Shown in pieces: positions 48,263 through 57,744 of a stretch of DNA of 64,000 nucleotides; within the stretch, counting starts at the first letter, position 1, and each line of letters begins with the position of its first letter. The stretch is taken from contig NZ_CP114903.1 in NCBI RefSeq assembly GCF_027497255.1, positions 5,766,001 through 5,830,000 of the forward strand, written 5' to 3'. The notes under the pieces are model-generated. The model was given only the letters and a program-made list of their open reading frames with translations, searched no databases and had not been told where the DNA came from. The position numbers were made by a program, and so were the translations under genes. This DNA is from Micromonospora sp. WMMD882 (lineage in GTDB: Bacteria; Actinomycetota; Actinomycetes; Mycobacteriales; Micromonosporaceae).

Positions 48263-50325
48263 GACGGCTCCCCGGCGGCCTGGATGGCGGTGATCGCCAC
48301 CGTGTTGACGATGTCCGCGACGGTGGCCCCCCGGGACAGGTCGTTGACCGGCCGGCGCAGACCCTGCATCACCGGGCCGACCGCGACCGCGCCGGCCGAG
48401 CGCTGCACCGCCTTGTACGTGTTGTTACCGGTGTTCAGGTCGGGGAAGACGAACACCGTGGCCCGCCCGGCGACCGTGCTCTCCGGCAGCTTCGTCGCGG
48501 CGACGGACGGGTCGATCGCCGCGTCGTACTGGATCGGCCCCTCGACGAGCAGCTCCGGGCGGCGTTCCCGGACCAGCGCGGTGGCCGCCGCGACCTTCTC
48601 CACGTCGGCGCCCGCGCCGGAGCTGCCGGTCGAGTACGACAGCATCGCCACCCGGGGCTCGACGCCGAACCGGGCGGCGGTGTCGGCCGAGGAGATCGCG
48701 ATGTCGGCGAGCTGGTCGGCGTCCGGGTCGGGGTTGACGGCGCAGTCGCCGTACACCAGCACCCGGTCGGCCAGCAGCATGAAGAAGACGCTGGAGGCGA
48801 CGGAGAGCCCCGGCACGGTACGGATGATCTCGAACGCCGGGCGGATGGTGGCGGCGGTGGTGTGGGTGGCCCCGGAGACCATCCCGTCGGCGTGCCCGAG
48901 CCGCACCATCATCGTGCCGAAGTAGTTCGGCCGGGCCACGACGTCGTGCGCCAACTCGACGGTCATGCCCCGGTGGGCGCGCAGTCGCGCGTACTCGGCG
49001 GCGAAGTCGTCCCGCAGGTCGCTGGTCGCCGGGTCGACCAGCTCGGCGTCGCCGATGTCGATGCCCAGCTCCCGGGTGCGGCGGGCGATGTCGTCGTGGC
49101 GGCCGAGCAGGGTCAGGTCGGCGACTCCCCGGCGGCGCAGGATCTCCGCCGCCCGCAGGATGCGCTCCTCCGCTCCCTCGGGGAGCACCAGCCGCCGTCG
49201 CTGCGCCCGGGCCCGGTCGATCAGGTCGTACTCGAACATCAGCGGGGTGACCCGCGCCGAACGGGTGACCTCCAGCCGGCGGGCCAGGTCGACGGTGTCC
49301 ACGTGCGCCTCGAACGCGCCCAACGCCGCCTCCACCTTGCGCGGGTTGGCCGTGCTGGGGCGGCCCTCGATCCGGTTGGCGGCGGAGATCGTGTGGTAGC
49401 TGTCGGTCGGCACGGAGAGCACGGCGAGGCCGGTGTTCAGGCGCTCCACCAGCCGCATCGCCCGCGGGTCGGGCCGCTCACCGAGGGTCAGCACCAGCCC
49501 GGCCAGCGACACCTGCCCGGCCACGTGCGCGGCGCTCGCGGCGACCAGCAGGTCGTCCCGGTCCCCGGGGGTGATCATCAGGCAGCCGTCGGTGAGGTGG
49601 TCCAGCAGGGCCGGCACGTGCGCCGCGCCGACCACGTAGTCCAGCACGTCCCGGTCGAGGGCGGCGTCATCGCCGGCCAGCACGGTCGCGCCGAGCGCCG
49701 CCGCCACCTCGGCCACCGTCGGCGCCGACACCGTGGGCACCTCCGGGATCGCGTACGTCGGGACGGGCAGCTCGGGCAGCGTCATCGCGTCGGACACCCG
49801 GTTGGCGATCACCGCCAGCACCGTCGCCCCCAGGTCGACCAGATCGTGGTACGCGCCGCGCGCCGTCGACGCGATCGCCGCCGGTTGCTGCCCGAAACCG
49901 TCCACCACGGGCACCACGACGCTGCCGAACTCGACCGCGAGCCGGGCGTTGAACGCCAGCTCGCGGGGGTTGCCCGGGTCACCGGTGTCGTCGAAGTCGC
50001 TGCCCACCACCACCATCGCCGGGCAGCGGCGTTCCACCGCCCGGTACCGCTGGACGATCCGGGAGACCAGCTCCTCCCGTCGGCCCTCGCCGACCAGGGC
50101 GGCCGCCTCCGGGTACGTGGCGCCGCCCAGCTCGTCGAGGGGCCGGGCGATGCGGTAACGGTCGGCGAGCAGGGCGAGGATCGGGTCGGGCGCGGCGGCG
50201 GGGACCAGCGGCCGGAACGCGCCGATCCGCTCGACCTGCCGGGAGAGCAGCTCGGCGAGCCCGAGGGCGATGGTGGACTTGCCGCCGCCCGAGCCCACGC
50301 CGGTGAGGTAGACACTGCGCGCCAC
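48259..50325 (-). CDS. pta: Phosphate acetyltransferase (long form with P-loop domain)
   Basis: Pta interconverts acetyl-CoA and acetyl phosphate. The 688-residue protein is the long form: an N-terminal P-loop DRTGG-like domain (TGVGSGGGKSTIALG), a DRTGG middle domain (VSDAMTLPELPVP onward), and the C-terminal PTA_PTB catalytic domain (VLPEGAEERILRAAEI, LGHADGMVSGATHTTAATIRPA, YSTGSSGAGADVEKV). GTG 50325 has no ribosome binding site but has TAGCGT 6 bases upstream. ackA follows with a 4-base overlap. Confidence 0.96.
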   Translation of the reverse strand: MARSVYLTGVGSGGGKSTIALGLAELLSRQVERIGAFRPLVPAAAPDPILALLADRYRIARPLDELGGATYPEAAALVGEGRREELVSRIVQRYRAVERRCPAMVVVGSDFDDTGDPGNPRELAFNARLAVEFGSVVVPVVDGFGQQPAAIASTARGAYHDLVDLGATVLAVIANRVSDAMTLPELPVPTYAIPEVPTVSAPTVAEVAAALGATVLAGDDAALDRDVLDYVVGAAHVPALLDHLTDGCLMITPGDRDDLLVAASAAHVAGQVSLAGLVLTLGERPDPRAMRLVERLNTGLAVLSVPTDSYHTISAANRIEGRPSTANPRKVEAALGAFEAHVDTVDLARRLEVTRSARVTPLMFEYDLIDRARAQRRRLVLPEGAEERILRAAEILRRRGVADLTLLGRHDDIARRTRELGIDIGDAELVDPATSDLRDDFAAEYARLRAHRGMTVELAHDVVARPNYFGTMMVRLGHADGMVSGATHTTAATIRPAFEIIRTVPGLSVASSVFFMLLADRVLVYGDCAVNPDPDADQLADIAISSADTAARFGVEPRVAMLSYSTGSSGAGADVEKVAAATALVRERRPELLVEGPIQYDAAIDPSVAATKLPESTVAGRATVFVFPDLNTGNNTYKAVQRSAGAVAVGPVMQGLRRPVNDLSRGATVADIVNTVAITAIQAAGEPS

Positions 50326-50331
50326 GCCCTC

Positions 50332-50337
50332 ACGCTA
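50332..50337 (-). promoter_or_regulatory. TAGCGT -10 element before pta
   Basis: Minus-strand TAGCGT ends 6 bases before the pta GTG. The same hexamer, with 7 bases, precedes hisN and the SRAP gene. Confidence 0.5.
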
Positions 50338-50404
50338 CAAGAGCGCCGCAGTCGCCGCCCGGGTCGTTGGTCCCGGCAGCGGGTCCGGTGGTGTTCGTCG
50401 GGTC

Positions 50405-51088
50405 CTAGGGGAGGGCGGGCTCGGCGGGGCGGGAGGTGTCCTCGCGGGGCGGGTGGGCGGCCCGGAAGATCGCGTCGCTGCGGGCCAGCCAGGCCGCGCC
50501 GAAGGCGAAGACCGCGACCGTCTCGCACCAGAACACCGGGCGGAGCGTGTCGCGTACGTCGTCGGGCAGGGCGACGCTGGCCACCGCCAAACCGATCGCC
50601 GCCAGGATGAGGAACCCGCAGGCGCGGTAGAACCGGTTGCCCGGTTTCGGGTCGGGGCGGACGGTCGGGTCGGGCCGGGTGAACAGGGCCAGGCAGAAGA
50701 CCGCCAGCAGCAGGAAGAGGGCGCCGGCGGACACCTGGTGCGCCACGCCGACGGCCCGTTCGGCGCGGCTCGGGTCGGCCGGCGCGGTGGGGAACAGCGC
50801 CACCGCGATCGCCAGCACCCCGGCGACCGTGCTGATCAGGTCGTCGGGGTACCGGTGACGGTAGCTGATCAGGAACACGCCGACCGCGCACAGGCTGCCG
50901 ACGAAGACGTCCCGCAGCTCGCTGTGGTAGTAGCCGCTGAGCGAGTCGAGCAGGACGGGTCGGCCGGCGACGATGCCGTGCCCGACGATCAGGACGATCG
51001 GCAGGGCGAGGCCGACGACGCCGACGCCGACCCGGAGCCGGCGTACGGTCACCGCGTCCTGCGGGGGTCTGGGGGATCCGGGGGTCAC
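50405..51088 (-). CDS. Six-helix membrane protein, function unknown
   Basis: This 227-residue protein has about six hydrophobic segments. After the first comes a loop LLDSLSGYYHSELRDVFVG, which looks like a conserved site with His/Glu/Asp. Similar sequences are called conserved hypothetical membrane proteins in actinobacteria; I do not recognise a named family for sure. GTG 51088 has AGGGAGG 6 bases upstream. The long Ala/Pro-rich open frame before it is not protein-like. Confidence 0.75.
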   Translation of the reverse strand: MTPGSPRPPQDAVTVRRLRVGVGVVGLALPIVLIVGHGIVAGRPVLLDSLSGYYHSELRDVFVGSLCAVGVFLISYRHRYPDDLISTVAGVLAIAVALFPTAPADPSRAERAVGVAHQVSAGALFLLLAVFCLALFTRPDPTVRPDPKPGNRFYRACGFLILAAIGLAVASVALPDDVRDTLRPVFWCETVAVFAFGAAWLARSDAIFRAAHPPREDTSRPAEPALP

Positions 51089-51229
51089 GGTCGCCTCCCT
51101 GGGCCGGGCGGCGTACGGCCGGGCCGGGCCGGCCTGACCGGGACGCTGCCTACCAGTGCACCCCCCGGTGACGCTGGGTGTCAATCACCTCGCCGGGTGA
51201 CGCCCGTCCATCTCCCGCATCCGGGGCCG

Positions 51230-51409
51230 TCAGTCCTCGTCCTCGTCGTCCAGTCGGGCCAGCCAGGTGGCGAACCGCTCGATCGGCGTCTCGAACTCAG
51301 GGTTCAGGTCGACGAAGTCCCGCAACCGTTCGCCCAGCCACTCGATCGACACGGATTCCTCCCCGCGCCGCTCGACCAGCTCCTCGATACCCCGGTCGGT
51401 GAAGTACAT
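51230..51409 (-). CDS. DUF6104 family small protein
   Basis: This 59-residue acidic protein starts MYFTDRGIEELVERRG and contains IEWLGERLRDFVDLNPEFE and ATWLARLDDEDED, matching the DUF6104 family that is widespread in actinobacteria and often found next to kgd/sucA. ATG 51409 has GAGGAG 6 bases upstream; an earlier ATG (51427) would add six residues that overlap this site. The function is unknown. Confidence 0.85.
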   Translation of the reverse strand: MYFTDRGIEELVERRGEESVSIEWLGERLRDFVDLNPEFETPIERFATWLARLDDEDED

Positions 51410-51481
51410 GGTGCTCTCCTCGGACATGCCGCTGGGGCAGGCCCACCGGGTACGGCGGGCGCTGCCCCAGCGGGTAGCGGG

Positions 51482-54400
51482 TCAGGGACGGGGAAGCGCG
51501 GCCTCGATGAGGGCGCCCTGCTCGACGTCGTGCATCTTGGCCGAGCCGACCGCCGGCGCGGCGGCGGCGGGCCGGGAGATGCGCCGCAACCGTACGTCGT
51601 CCAGGTGCTCCAGCAGGTTGAGCGCGACGAAGCTCCAGGCGCCCTGGTTGGCCGGCTCCTCCTGCACCCAGGCGACGTCCTCGGCGTTGGGGAAGCCGGC
51701 GAGCGCGGCCCGGATCTGGTCGACCGGCAGCGGGTAGAGCTGCTCGATCCGGACGATCGCGGTGTCCGTAACGCCGCGCTCCTGCCGCGCCTGGAACAGG
51801 TCGTAGTAGACCTTGCCCGAGCAGAGCAGAACCCGCTTCACCTGCTCCGGGGCGGGCGCGGCCGGGTCGGCGAGCACCGGCTGGAAGGTGCCCGAGGTGA
51901 AGTCCTCCACCGGCGACACGCAGAGCTTGTGCCGCAGCAGGGACTTCGGCGTGAACACCACCAGCGGCTTGCGTTTCGGCGACAGCGCCTGCCGGCGCAG
52001 CAGGTGGAAGTAGTTAGCCGGGGTGGTCGGGATGGACACCCGCATGTTGTCCTCGGCGCACATCTGGAGGAACCGCTCGGGGCGGCCGGACGTGTGGTCC
52101 GGGCCCTGACCCTCGTGGCCGTGCGGCAGCAGCAGGGTGACCGCGGAACGCTGGCCCCACTTCACCTCGCCGGAGGAGATGAACTCGTCGATCACCGACT
52201 GGGCGCCGTTGACGAAGTCACCGAACTGGGCTTCCCAGCAGACCAGCGCGTTGACGTTCTCCACCGAGTAGCCGTACTCGAAGCCCATCGCGGCGTACTC
52301 GCTGAGCAGTGAGTCGTGCACGAAGAACCGGGAGCGCTCGCCGTCGGCGGTGAGCGTCTTCAGCGGGAGGTGGTCCTCGCCGGTGCGGGAGTCCACGATC
52401 GAGGCGTGCCGCTGCACGAACGTGCCGCGCCGGGAGTCCTGACCGGCGAGCCGGACGGTGACCCCGTCGTGCAGCAGCGACCCGAACGCGATGATCTCGC
52501 CGAAGCCCCAGTCGATGCCGCCCTCGACGGACATCCTGGCCCGCCGGTCGAGGAGCTGCTGGATCCGCTTGTGCGGGGTGAACCCGTCGGGCAGGTTGAC
52601 GTGCGCGTCGCCGACCGCCTTGACGACGGCGGCGTCGGTGGCCGTCTCCACCTGCGGCTCCGGCTCGTCCTCGCGACGCGGCCGGCTGACCTGCTTGGGG
52701 GCCGAGGCGGCGTCCCGGGTGGCCTTGAAGACCCGCTCCAACTGCGCCTGGTAGTCGCGGAGCAGCTCCTCCGCGTCCTCCACGGTGATGTCCCCCCGAC
52801 CGATCAGCTCCTCGGTGTAGAGCTTGCGTACCGACCGCTTCGAGTCGATGATCTTGTACATCTGGGGGTTGGACATCGACGGGTCGTCGCCCTCGTTGTG
52901 CCCGCGCCGCCGGTAGCAGACCATGTCGATGACGACGTCCTTGTTGAACGCCTGCCGGTACTCGAAGGCCAGCCGGGCGACCCGCACCACGGCCTCCGGG
53001 TCGTCACCGTTGACGTGGAAGATCGGCGCCTGGATCATCCGGGCCACGTCGGTGCTGTAGAGGCTGGACCGGCTGTACTCCGGGGCGGTGGTGAAGCCGA
53101 CCTGGTTGTTGACCACCACGTGCACCGTGCCGCCGGTGCGGTAACCCCGCAACTGGGAGAGGTTGAGCGTCTCGGCGACCACGCCCTGACCGGCGAACGC
53201 GGCGTCACCGTGCACCGCCAGCGGCAGCACGGTGTAGCCCTCCAGCTTCAGGTCGATCCGGTCCTGCTTGGCCCGGACGATGCCCTCCAGCACCGGGTCG
53301 ACCGCCTCCAGGTGGGACGGGTTCGCCACCACCGAGACCTTGACCTGGTGCTCGCCGTCCGGGGTGCTGAACTTGCCGTTCTGGCCGAGGTGGTACTTCA
53401 CGTCGCCGGAGCCCTGCGTGGAGCGCGGGTCCAGGTGCCCCTCGAACTCCGAGAAGATCTTCTCGTACGGCTTGCCGACCACGTTGGCCAGCACGTTCAG
53501 CCGGCCCCGGTGGGCCATGCCGATGACGACCTCGTCCAGCCCGGCCTCGGCCGAGGACTCCAGCACCTCGCCGAGCAGCGGGATCAGCGACTCGCCGCCC
53601 TCCAGCGAGAAGCGCTTCTGCCCGACGTACTTGGTCTGGAGGAAGGTCTCGAACGCCTCGGCCGCGTTGAGCCGGTTGAGCACGTGCTTCTGCTCGTCGG
53701 CGCTCGGCTTCTGGTACCCGAGCTCGATCCGTTCCTGGATCCAGCGCCGCTCCTCCGGGTCCTGGATGTGCATGTACTCGATGCCGATGCGGCGGCAGTA
53801 CGAGTCGCGCAGCACGCCGAGGATGTCCCGCAGCTTCATCCGCTGCCGGCCGGCGAAGCCGTTGACCGGGAACTCGCGGTCCAGGTCCCACAGGGTCAGC
53901 CCGTGCTGGAGGACGTCCAGGTCCGGGTGCTTGCGGATCTTGAATTCCAGCGGGTCGGTGTCGGCCATCAGGTGACCGCGCACCCGGTACGCGTGGATCA
54001 GCTCGTGCACCCGGGCGGTCTTGTTGACCTGGCCCTCGCTGTTCACCGCGACGTCACGCATCCAGCGCACCGGCTCGTACGGGATGCGCAGCGAGGTGAA
54101 GAGCTGGTCGTAGAAGCCGTGCTCGCCGAGCAGCAGCTCGTGCATCACCTTGAGGAACTCGCCGGACTGGGCGCCCTGGATGATCCGGTGGTCGTACGTG
54201 CTGGTCAGCGTGATGACCTTGCTGACCGCCAGGTCGGCCAGGGTGGCCTCGCTCATGCCCTGGTACGGGGCCGGGTACTCCATCGCGCCGACGCCGATGA
54301 TCGCGCTCTGGCCGGTCATCAGCCGGGGCATCGAGTGGACGGTGCCGATGCCGCCCGGGTTGGTCAACGAGATCGTGGTGCCGGAGTAGTCCTCCATGGT

Positions 54401-55408
54401 CAGCTCGTTGCGGCGGGCCCGCCGGACCACGTCCTCGTACGCCTGCCAGAACTGCCGGAAGTCCATCTGCTCGCAGGCCTTGATGGACGGCACGACCAGG
54501 TTGCGGGTGCCGTCGGGCTTGGTGAGGTCGATGGCGATGCCGAGGTTGACGTGCTCCGGGGCGACCACCGCCGGCTTGCCGTCGACCTCGGCGAAGGAGT
54601 TGTTCATCTCCGGGTGCTCGACAAGCGCCCGGACCATCGCGTACCCGATCAGGTGGGTGAAGCTGACCTTGCCGCCGCGACCCCGGGCCAGGTGGTTGTT
54701 GATCACGATGCGGTTGTCGACGAGCAGCTTGGCCGGGACGGCCCGCACGCTCGTCGCGGTGGGCACGCTCAACGAGGCGTCCATGTTCTGGACGATCTTC
54801 GCCGCGACGCCGCGCAGCGGGGTGGTCCGGGCGCCGTTCGACGACGGCCCGGCCTTCGTGGTCGCGGCCTTGGCGGCCGTGGTCTTCGTGGTCGCCGCCT
54901 TGTCGGTGGCCGCCTTGTCGGTCGCGGCCTTGTCGGTGGCCGCCTTGTCGGTGGTGGCCTTGGCGGCCGGCTTCGCCGGGGCGGCGCTCTTCGGGGCGGT
55001 CTTCGCCGGCGCGGCGGCCGGCCTGCTCTCGGTGGCCCTGCTCTCGGCGGGCCTGGCTCCGTCGGGCCTGGCCCCGTCAGGCTTCGGCGTGGCGGCGGGC
55101 CGGGCCTCGGCGGGCCCGGTCGCCGTCGACGTGGCGGCCGGGCCACCGCCGTCGCTCTGCGTCACGCTCCCGGCGGCCTCCTGCTGCCCGGCCGGCTCCG
55201 CCCCGCCCGACGCGGACGCCGTCGGGGCGGGCGTGGCCGACGGGCTGCCGGCCCCCGGCCCCGGCTGGTAGTCGGCGAAGAAGTCGTGCCAGGCCGAATC
55301 GACGCTGTTGGGGTCGGCGAGGTAGCGCTGGTACATCTCCTCGACGATCCACTCGTTCGGGCCGAAACCCGCCAGTGGGTTCTCCTGCGAAGTCTGCTGG
55401 GTCGACAC
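51482..55408 (-). CDS. kgd: Multifunctional 2-oxoglutarate decarboxylase/dehydrogenase E1-E2 (Kgd)
   Basis: Kgd is the actinobacterial fusion that serves as the E1 and partly E2 component of the 2-oxoglutarate dehydrogenase complex. The 1308-residue protein has an N-terminal segment [21 protein letters not shown], a low-complexity linker (about residues 50-190), an E2-like acyltransferase domain ([14 protein letters not shown] to ~440, with [15 protein letters not shown]) without a lipoyl domain, and the ThDP-dependent E1 ([64 protein letters not shown]). The linker has a TDKAA repeat. GTG 55408 is the start; AGAGG lies somewhat far upstream. Confidence 0.96.
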   Translation of the reverse strand: MSTQQTSQENPLAGFGPNEWIVEEMYQRYLADPNSVDSAWHDFFADYQPGPGAGSPSATPAPTASASGGAEPAGQQEAAGSVTQSDGGGPAATSTATGPAEARPAATPKPDGARPDGARPAESRATESRPAAAPAKTAPKSAAPAKPAAKATTDKAATDKAATDKAATDKAATTKTTAAKAATTKAGPSSNGARTTPLRGVAAKIVQNMDASLSVPTATSVRAVPAKLLVDNRIVINNHLARGRGGKVSFTHLIGYAMVRALVEHPEMNNSFAEVDGKPAVVAPEHVNLGIAIDLTKPDGTRNLVVPSIKACEQMDFRQFWQAYEDVVRRARRNELTMEDYSGTTISLTNPGGIGTVHSMPRLMTGQSAIIGVGAMEYPAPYQGMSEATLADLAVSKVITLTSTYDHRIIQGAQSGEFLKVMHELLLGEHGFYDQLFTSLRIPYEPVRWMRDVAVNSEGQVNKTARVHELIHAYRVRGHLMADTDPLEFKIRKHPDLDVLQHGLTLWDLDREFPVNGFAGRQRMKLRDILGVLRDSYCRRIGIEYMHIQDPEERRWIQERIELGYQKPSADEQKHVLNRLNAAEAFETFLQTKYVGQKRFSLEGGESLIPLLGEVLESSAEAGLDEVVIGMAHRGRLNVLANVVGKPYEKIFSEFEGHLDPRSTQGSGDVKYHLGQNGKFSTPDGEHQVKVSVVANPSHLEAVDPVLEGIVRAKQDRIDLKLEGYTVLPLAVHGDAAFAGQGVVAETLNLSQLRGYRTGGTVHVVVNNQVGFTTAPEYSRSSLYSTDVARMIQAPIFHVNGDDPEAVVRVARLAFEYRQAFNKDVVIDMVCYRRRGHNEGDDPSMSNPQMYKIIDSKRSVRKLYTEELIGRGDITVEDAEELLRDYQAQLERVFKATRDAASAPKQVSRPRREDEPEPQVETATDAAVVKAVGDAHVNLPDGFTPHKRIQQLLDRRARMSVEGGIDWGFGEIIAFGSLLHDGVTVRLAGQDSRRGTFVQRHASIVDSRTGEDHLPLKTLTADGERSRFFVHDSLLSEYAAMGFEYGYSVENVNALVCWEAQFGDFVNGAQSVIDEFISSGEVKWGQRSAVTLLLPHGHEGQGPDHTSGRPERFLQMCAEDNMRVSIPTTPANYFHLLRRQALSPKRKPLVVFTPKSLLRHKLCVSPVEDFTSGTFQPVLADPAAPAPEQVKRVLLCSGKVYYDLFQARQERGVTDTAIVRIEQLYPLPVDQIRAALAGFPNAEDVAWVQEEPANQGAWSFVALNLLEHLDDVRLRRISRPAAAAPAVGSAKMHDVEQGALIEAALPRP
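54850..54957. repeat. 15-bp coding repeat in the kgd linker
   Basis: Repeats of the type GCCGCCTTGTCGGTG encode TDKAA four times, followed by [10 protein letters not shown] variants (residues ~151-186 of Kgd). Lys/Ala-rich, likely a flexible or helical spacer. Confidence 0.8.
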
Positions 55409-55755
55409 GGCCGGTAATCGCCTCTTTCACGCGCGTTGTATGTCTCGCGGCGTCCGCGAGCAGTCCCCCATCGGGGAGCGGACAGACTGGTGCCAAGGCT
55501 ACGCCGTGCGACTGCCGGAGGCATTTCCGCCTCCAGCCCGTGTCACGTTTCACAGAAGACGCCAGAAATTCACGAACCGCTGCGTACGTGTTCGCTCCCT
55601 GCTAACGGCCGGTCTCCGCGCGTTACCGGCCCGCGCCGCCACCCGCCGATGGTCACCAGGCCGTCGCCGGCCCGACACACAGCGTGTCGGGCAGGCGACG
55701 GCGCGGTCGACCGGTGGGGCCGGGGCGACGGCCGAGGAGAACGGCCGGCCAGCGG
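55409..55755. other. 347-base region between kgd and the ABC exporter genes
   Basis: No gene is visible. The part near kgd must hold its promoter: minus-strand GACATACAACG about 35-45 bases before the GTG is the best -10-like stretch. The part near the ABC genes holds the hairpin at 55660. Confidence 0.5.
55660..55702 (-). terminator. Two-step hairpin after the ABC permease gene
   Basis: GCCGTCGCC pairs with GGCGACGGC and, inside, CCCGACAC pairs with GTGTCGGG around a 5-base loop; the two stems are joined by GG/CA. It is 53 bases past the permease stop on the minus strand. Confidence 0.75.
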
Positions 55756-56580
55756 TCAGGAGATGTCGCGGCGGCGGGTGATCATGATGCCGGCGGCGCC
55801 GGCCACCACCGCGTACCCGACCAGCACCAGCGCCCCGGTCCACCACGGCGGCAGCATCGGCGAGTCGATCCCGCTGATCATGACCTGGGAGGCGACCGCC
55901 GGCCAGATCACCTGCCACTCCAGCACGCTCTCGTTGTCCAGCAGGTTGGACAGCAGCAGGAAGAGCAGCCCGACCACCTGGGTGCCGACCAGGTACACCA
56001 CCGAGGCGGTGATCACCGCGCCGAGCTGGTTGGTGATCAGCGTCCCGATGCCGACCCCCAGGATCGTCCAGATCGCGTACGCCAGCAGGTTGAGCAGCAG
56101 CGCCCGGTGCACCTCCCACTCGCCGAGCTGGGTGCCGTAGTCCTGGGCGGTCAGGAAGACCGCCCCGGCCACCAGGTCGACGACCGTGGTCACCAGCCAG
56201 AAGGCGAAACCGACAAGGGACGCCGCCACCAGCTTGCTGAAGATCACCGACGTCCGGCGCGGCGTGCTGAGGAACGTGGTGGTGGCGGTCTGGTGGAAGA
56301 ACTCGTTGGTCACCATCAGGATGCCGATCAGCATCACGAACAGCAGCCCGAAGTACTGCCCCGAGGTGTACAGGTTGGCCGCCTGCCCGGCCACGTCGTT
56401 CTGGGCCGCCGCCTCCTCCGGGCTGAGGCCCACGTTGGCGCCGTCGCCGGAGAGGGTGGTGTGCGCGAGCCAGGCGTTGAAGGCGAAGGCCAACGCCACC
56501 GCCGCGAACGCGCCGAGCGCCAGCAGCCACCAGGTGCTCGTCGTACGGATCTTGAGCAGCTCGGATCGGACCAGGTTCAT
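55756..56580 (-). CDS. ABC-2 type transporter permease
   Basis: This 274-residue protein has about six hydrophobic segments and the start MNLVRSELLKIRTTSTWWLL, typical of ABC-2 export permeases. The motif NEFFHQTATTTFLSTPRRTSVIFSK is the coupling loop. ATG 56580 overlaps the stop of the ATPase gene (ATGA). No substrate can be named; in this family exporters for antibiotics or lipids are common. Confidence 0.9.
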   Translation of the reverse strand: MNLVRSELLKIRTTSTWWLLALGAFAAVALAFAFNAWLAHTTLSGDGANVGLSPEEAAAQNDVAGQAANLYTSGQYFGLLFVMLIGILMVTNEFFHQTATTTFLSTPRRTSVIFSKLVAASLVGFAFWLVTTVVDLVAGAVFLTAQDYGTQLGEWEVHRALLLNLLAYAIWTILGVGIGTLITNQLGAVITASVVYLVGTQVVGLLFLLLSNLLDNESVLEWQVIWPAVASQVMISGIDSPMLPPWWTGALVLVGYAVVAGAAGIMITRRRDIS

Positions 56581-57512
56581 CGGATGCCCGCCTTTCCGGC
56601 CGTCAGGTCCAGGAAGACCCGTTCCAGGTCGGGTCGTTCCGGGGTCAGCTCGTGCAGCTCGATCCCGCCGGCCAGCGCGGCCCGGCCGACGGCCGGGGCG
56701 TCCACCCCGGTCACCAGCAGGGCGCCCTGCCCGTCCGGCTCGACGGTGGCCGACAGCTCGCGCAACGCGGCGACCAGCTCGTCGGCCTGCGGGGTGCGCA
56801 CCCGGACCCGGCCACCCTGCGCCATCGACCCGATCACCTCGCCGACCGGTCCCTGCCGGACCAGCCGACCGGCGGCGATGATCACCACGTCGTCGGCGAG
56901 GAGCTGCATCTCGGAGAGCAGGTGACTGGAGACCAGCACGGTCCGCCCCTGCCGGGCGAGATCCTTGAGGAAGCCGCGCATCCAGCGGATGCCCTCCGGG
57001 TCGAGGCCGTTGGCCGGCTCGTCCAGGATCAGCACCCGCGGGTCGCCGAGCATCGCCGCGGCGATGCCCAGCCGCTGCTTCATGCCCAGCGAGTACCCCT
57101 TGAACTTGCGCTTCGCCGCCGGGGTGAGCCCCACCATGGCCAGCGCCTCGTCGGCCCGCCGCCGCGGCAACCCGGCCGCCGCGCAGATCACCCGCAGGTG
57201 GTCGACGCCGGTCCGCCCCTTGTGCGCGCTGGAGGCCTCCAGCACCGCCCCGACGTGCCGGAACGGGTCGGTCAGGTCGGCGTACCGGGCCCCGCTGATG
57301 GTCGCCGTGCCCGAGGTGGGCGTGACCAGGTTCAGCAGCATCCGCAGGGTGGTGGTCTTGCCGGCGCCGTTCGGGCCGAGGAACCCGGTCACCCGCCCGG
57401 GTCGCACGGTGAACGACAGGTCGTCCACCGCCCGTACCGCGCGGTACTGCTTGGTCAGGCCGGACACCACGATCCGGCCCTCGTCGGTGGGGCTCCGCTG
57501 CCCGTCAGACAT
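56577..57512 (-). CDS. ABC transporter ATP-binding protein
   Basis: This 311-residue ATPase has Walker A GPNGAGKTT, the Q-loop region GAVLEASSAHKGRTG, signature YSLGMKQRLGIAAAML, Walker B LILDEPANGLDPEG and the H-loop LVSSHLL. A C-terminal extension of about 80 residues (DELVAALRELSATVEPDG) is typical of exporters of the bacitracin/DrrA type. ATG 57512 has GGGGAGGAGAG 4-5 bases upstream. Two palindromes lie upstream of it. Confidence 0.94.
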   Translation of the reverse strand: MSDGQRSPTDEGRIVVSGLTKQYRAVRAVDDLSFTVRPGRVTGFLGPNGAGKTTTLRMLLNLVTPTSGTATISGARYADLTDPFRHVGAVLEASSAHKGRTGVDHLRVICAAAGLPRRRADEALAMVGLTPAAKRKFKGYSLGMKQRLGIAAAMLGDPRVLILDEPANGLDPEGIRWMRGFLKDLARQGRTVLVSSHLLSEMQLLADDVVIIAAGRLVRQGPVGEVIGSMAQGGRVRVRTPQADELVAALRELSATVEPDGQGALLVTGVDAPAVGRAALAGGIELHELTPERPDLERVFLDLTAGKAGIR

Positions 57513-57540
57513 TGCTCTCCTCCCCTGGCGCCAGGAAGCG

Positions 57541-57559
57541 CCGTCACACAGCGTGACGG
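57541..57559. promoter_or_regulatory. Palindrome CCGTCAC-N5-GTGACGG upstream of the ABC genes
   Basis: A perfect 7-bp inverted repeat with a 5-base spacer lies 29 bases before the ATPase start codon, a position fit for an operator over the promoter or leader. Confidence 0.45.
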
Positions 57560-57654
57560 GTGGACGGGCTGCGGTCAATTGCACCCGGCTCCGAGATCCG
57601 CCTCCGTCTCAGGCAGGATCGGGTCCTCCCGGGGTAGGAGGGCCTGTCACCTAC

Positions 57655-57669
57655 CGTGATTGCATCACG
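57655..57669. promoter_or_regulatory. Palindrome CGTGAT-TGC-ATCACG upstream of the ABC genes
   Basis: A perfect 15-base palindrome lies 143 bases before the ATPase start codon, between it and the end of the hotdog-like gene. The shape is that of a dimeric repressor site (GntR-like is one option). Confidence 0.4.
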
Positions 57670-57700
57670 TGACGCCGGTCGACGGGCCGACGGGGGTCAA

Positions 57701-57744
57701 CCCGCCGACAGGGCGATCCGGTCAGCCCGCCGACAGGGCGATCC
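57701..57744. repeat. 19-bp direct repeat duplicating the 3' end of the hotdog-like gene
   Basis: CCCGCCGACAGGGCGATCC occurs exactly at 57701-57719 and 57726-57744, period 25. The second copy lies in the end of the coding region; read on the minus strand both give IALSAG and a stop. Confidence 0.85.

Noticed and set aside
52316..55417. 1033-codon open frame on the plus strand opposite kgd
   Set aside because: Kgd on the minus strand has all domain motifs. The opposite frame is repetitive ([17 protein letters not shown]) and has no family match.
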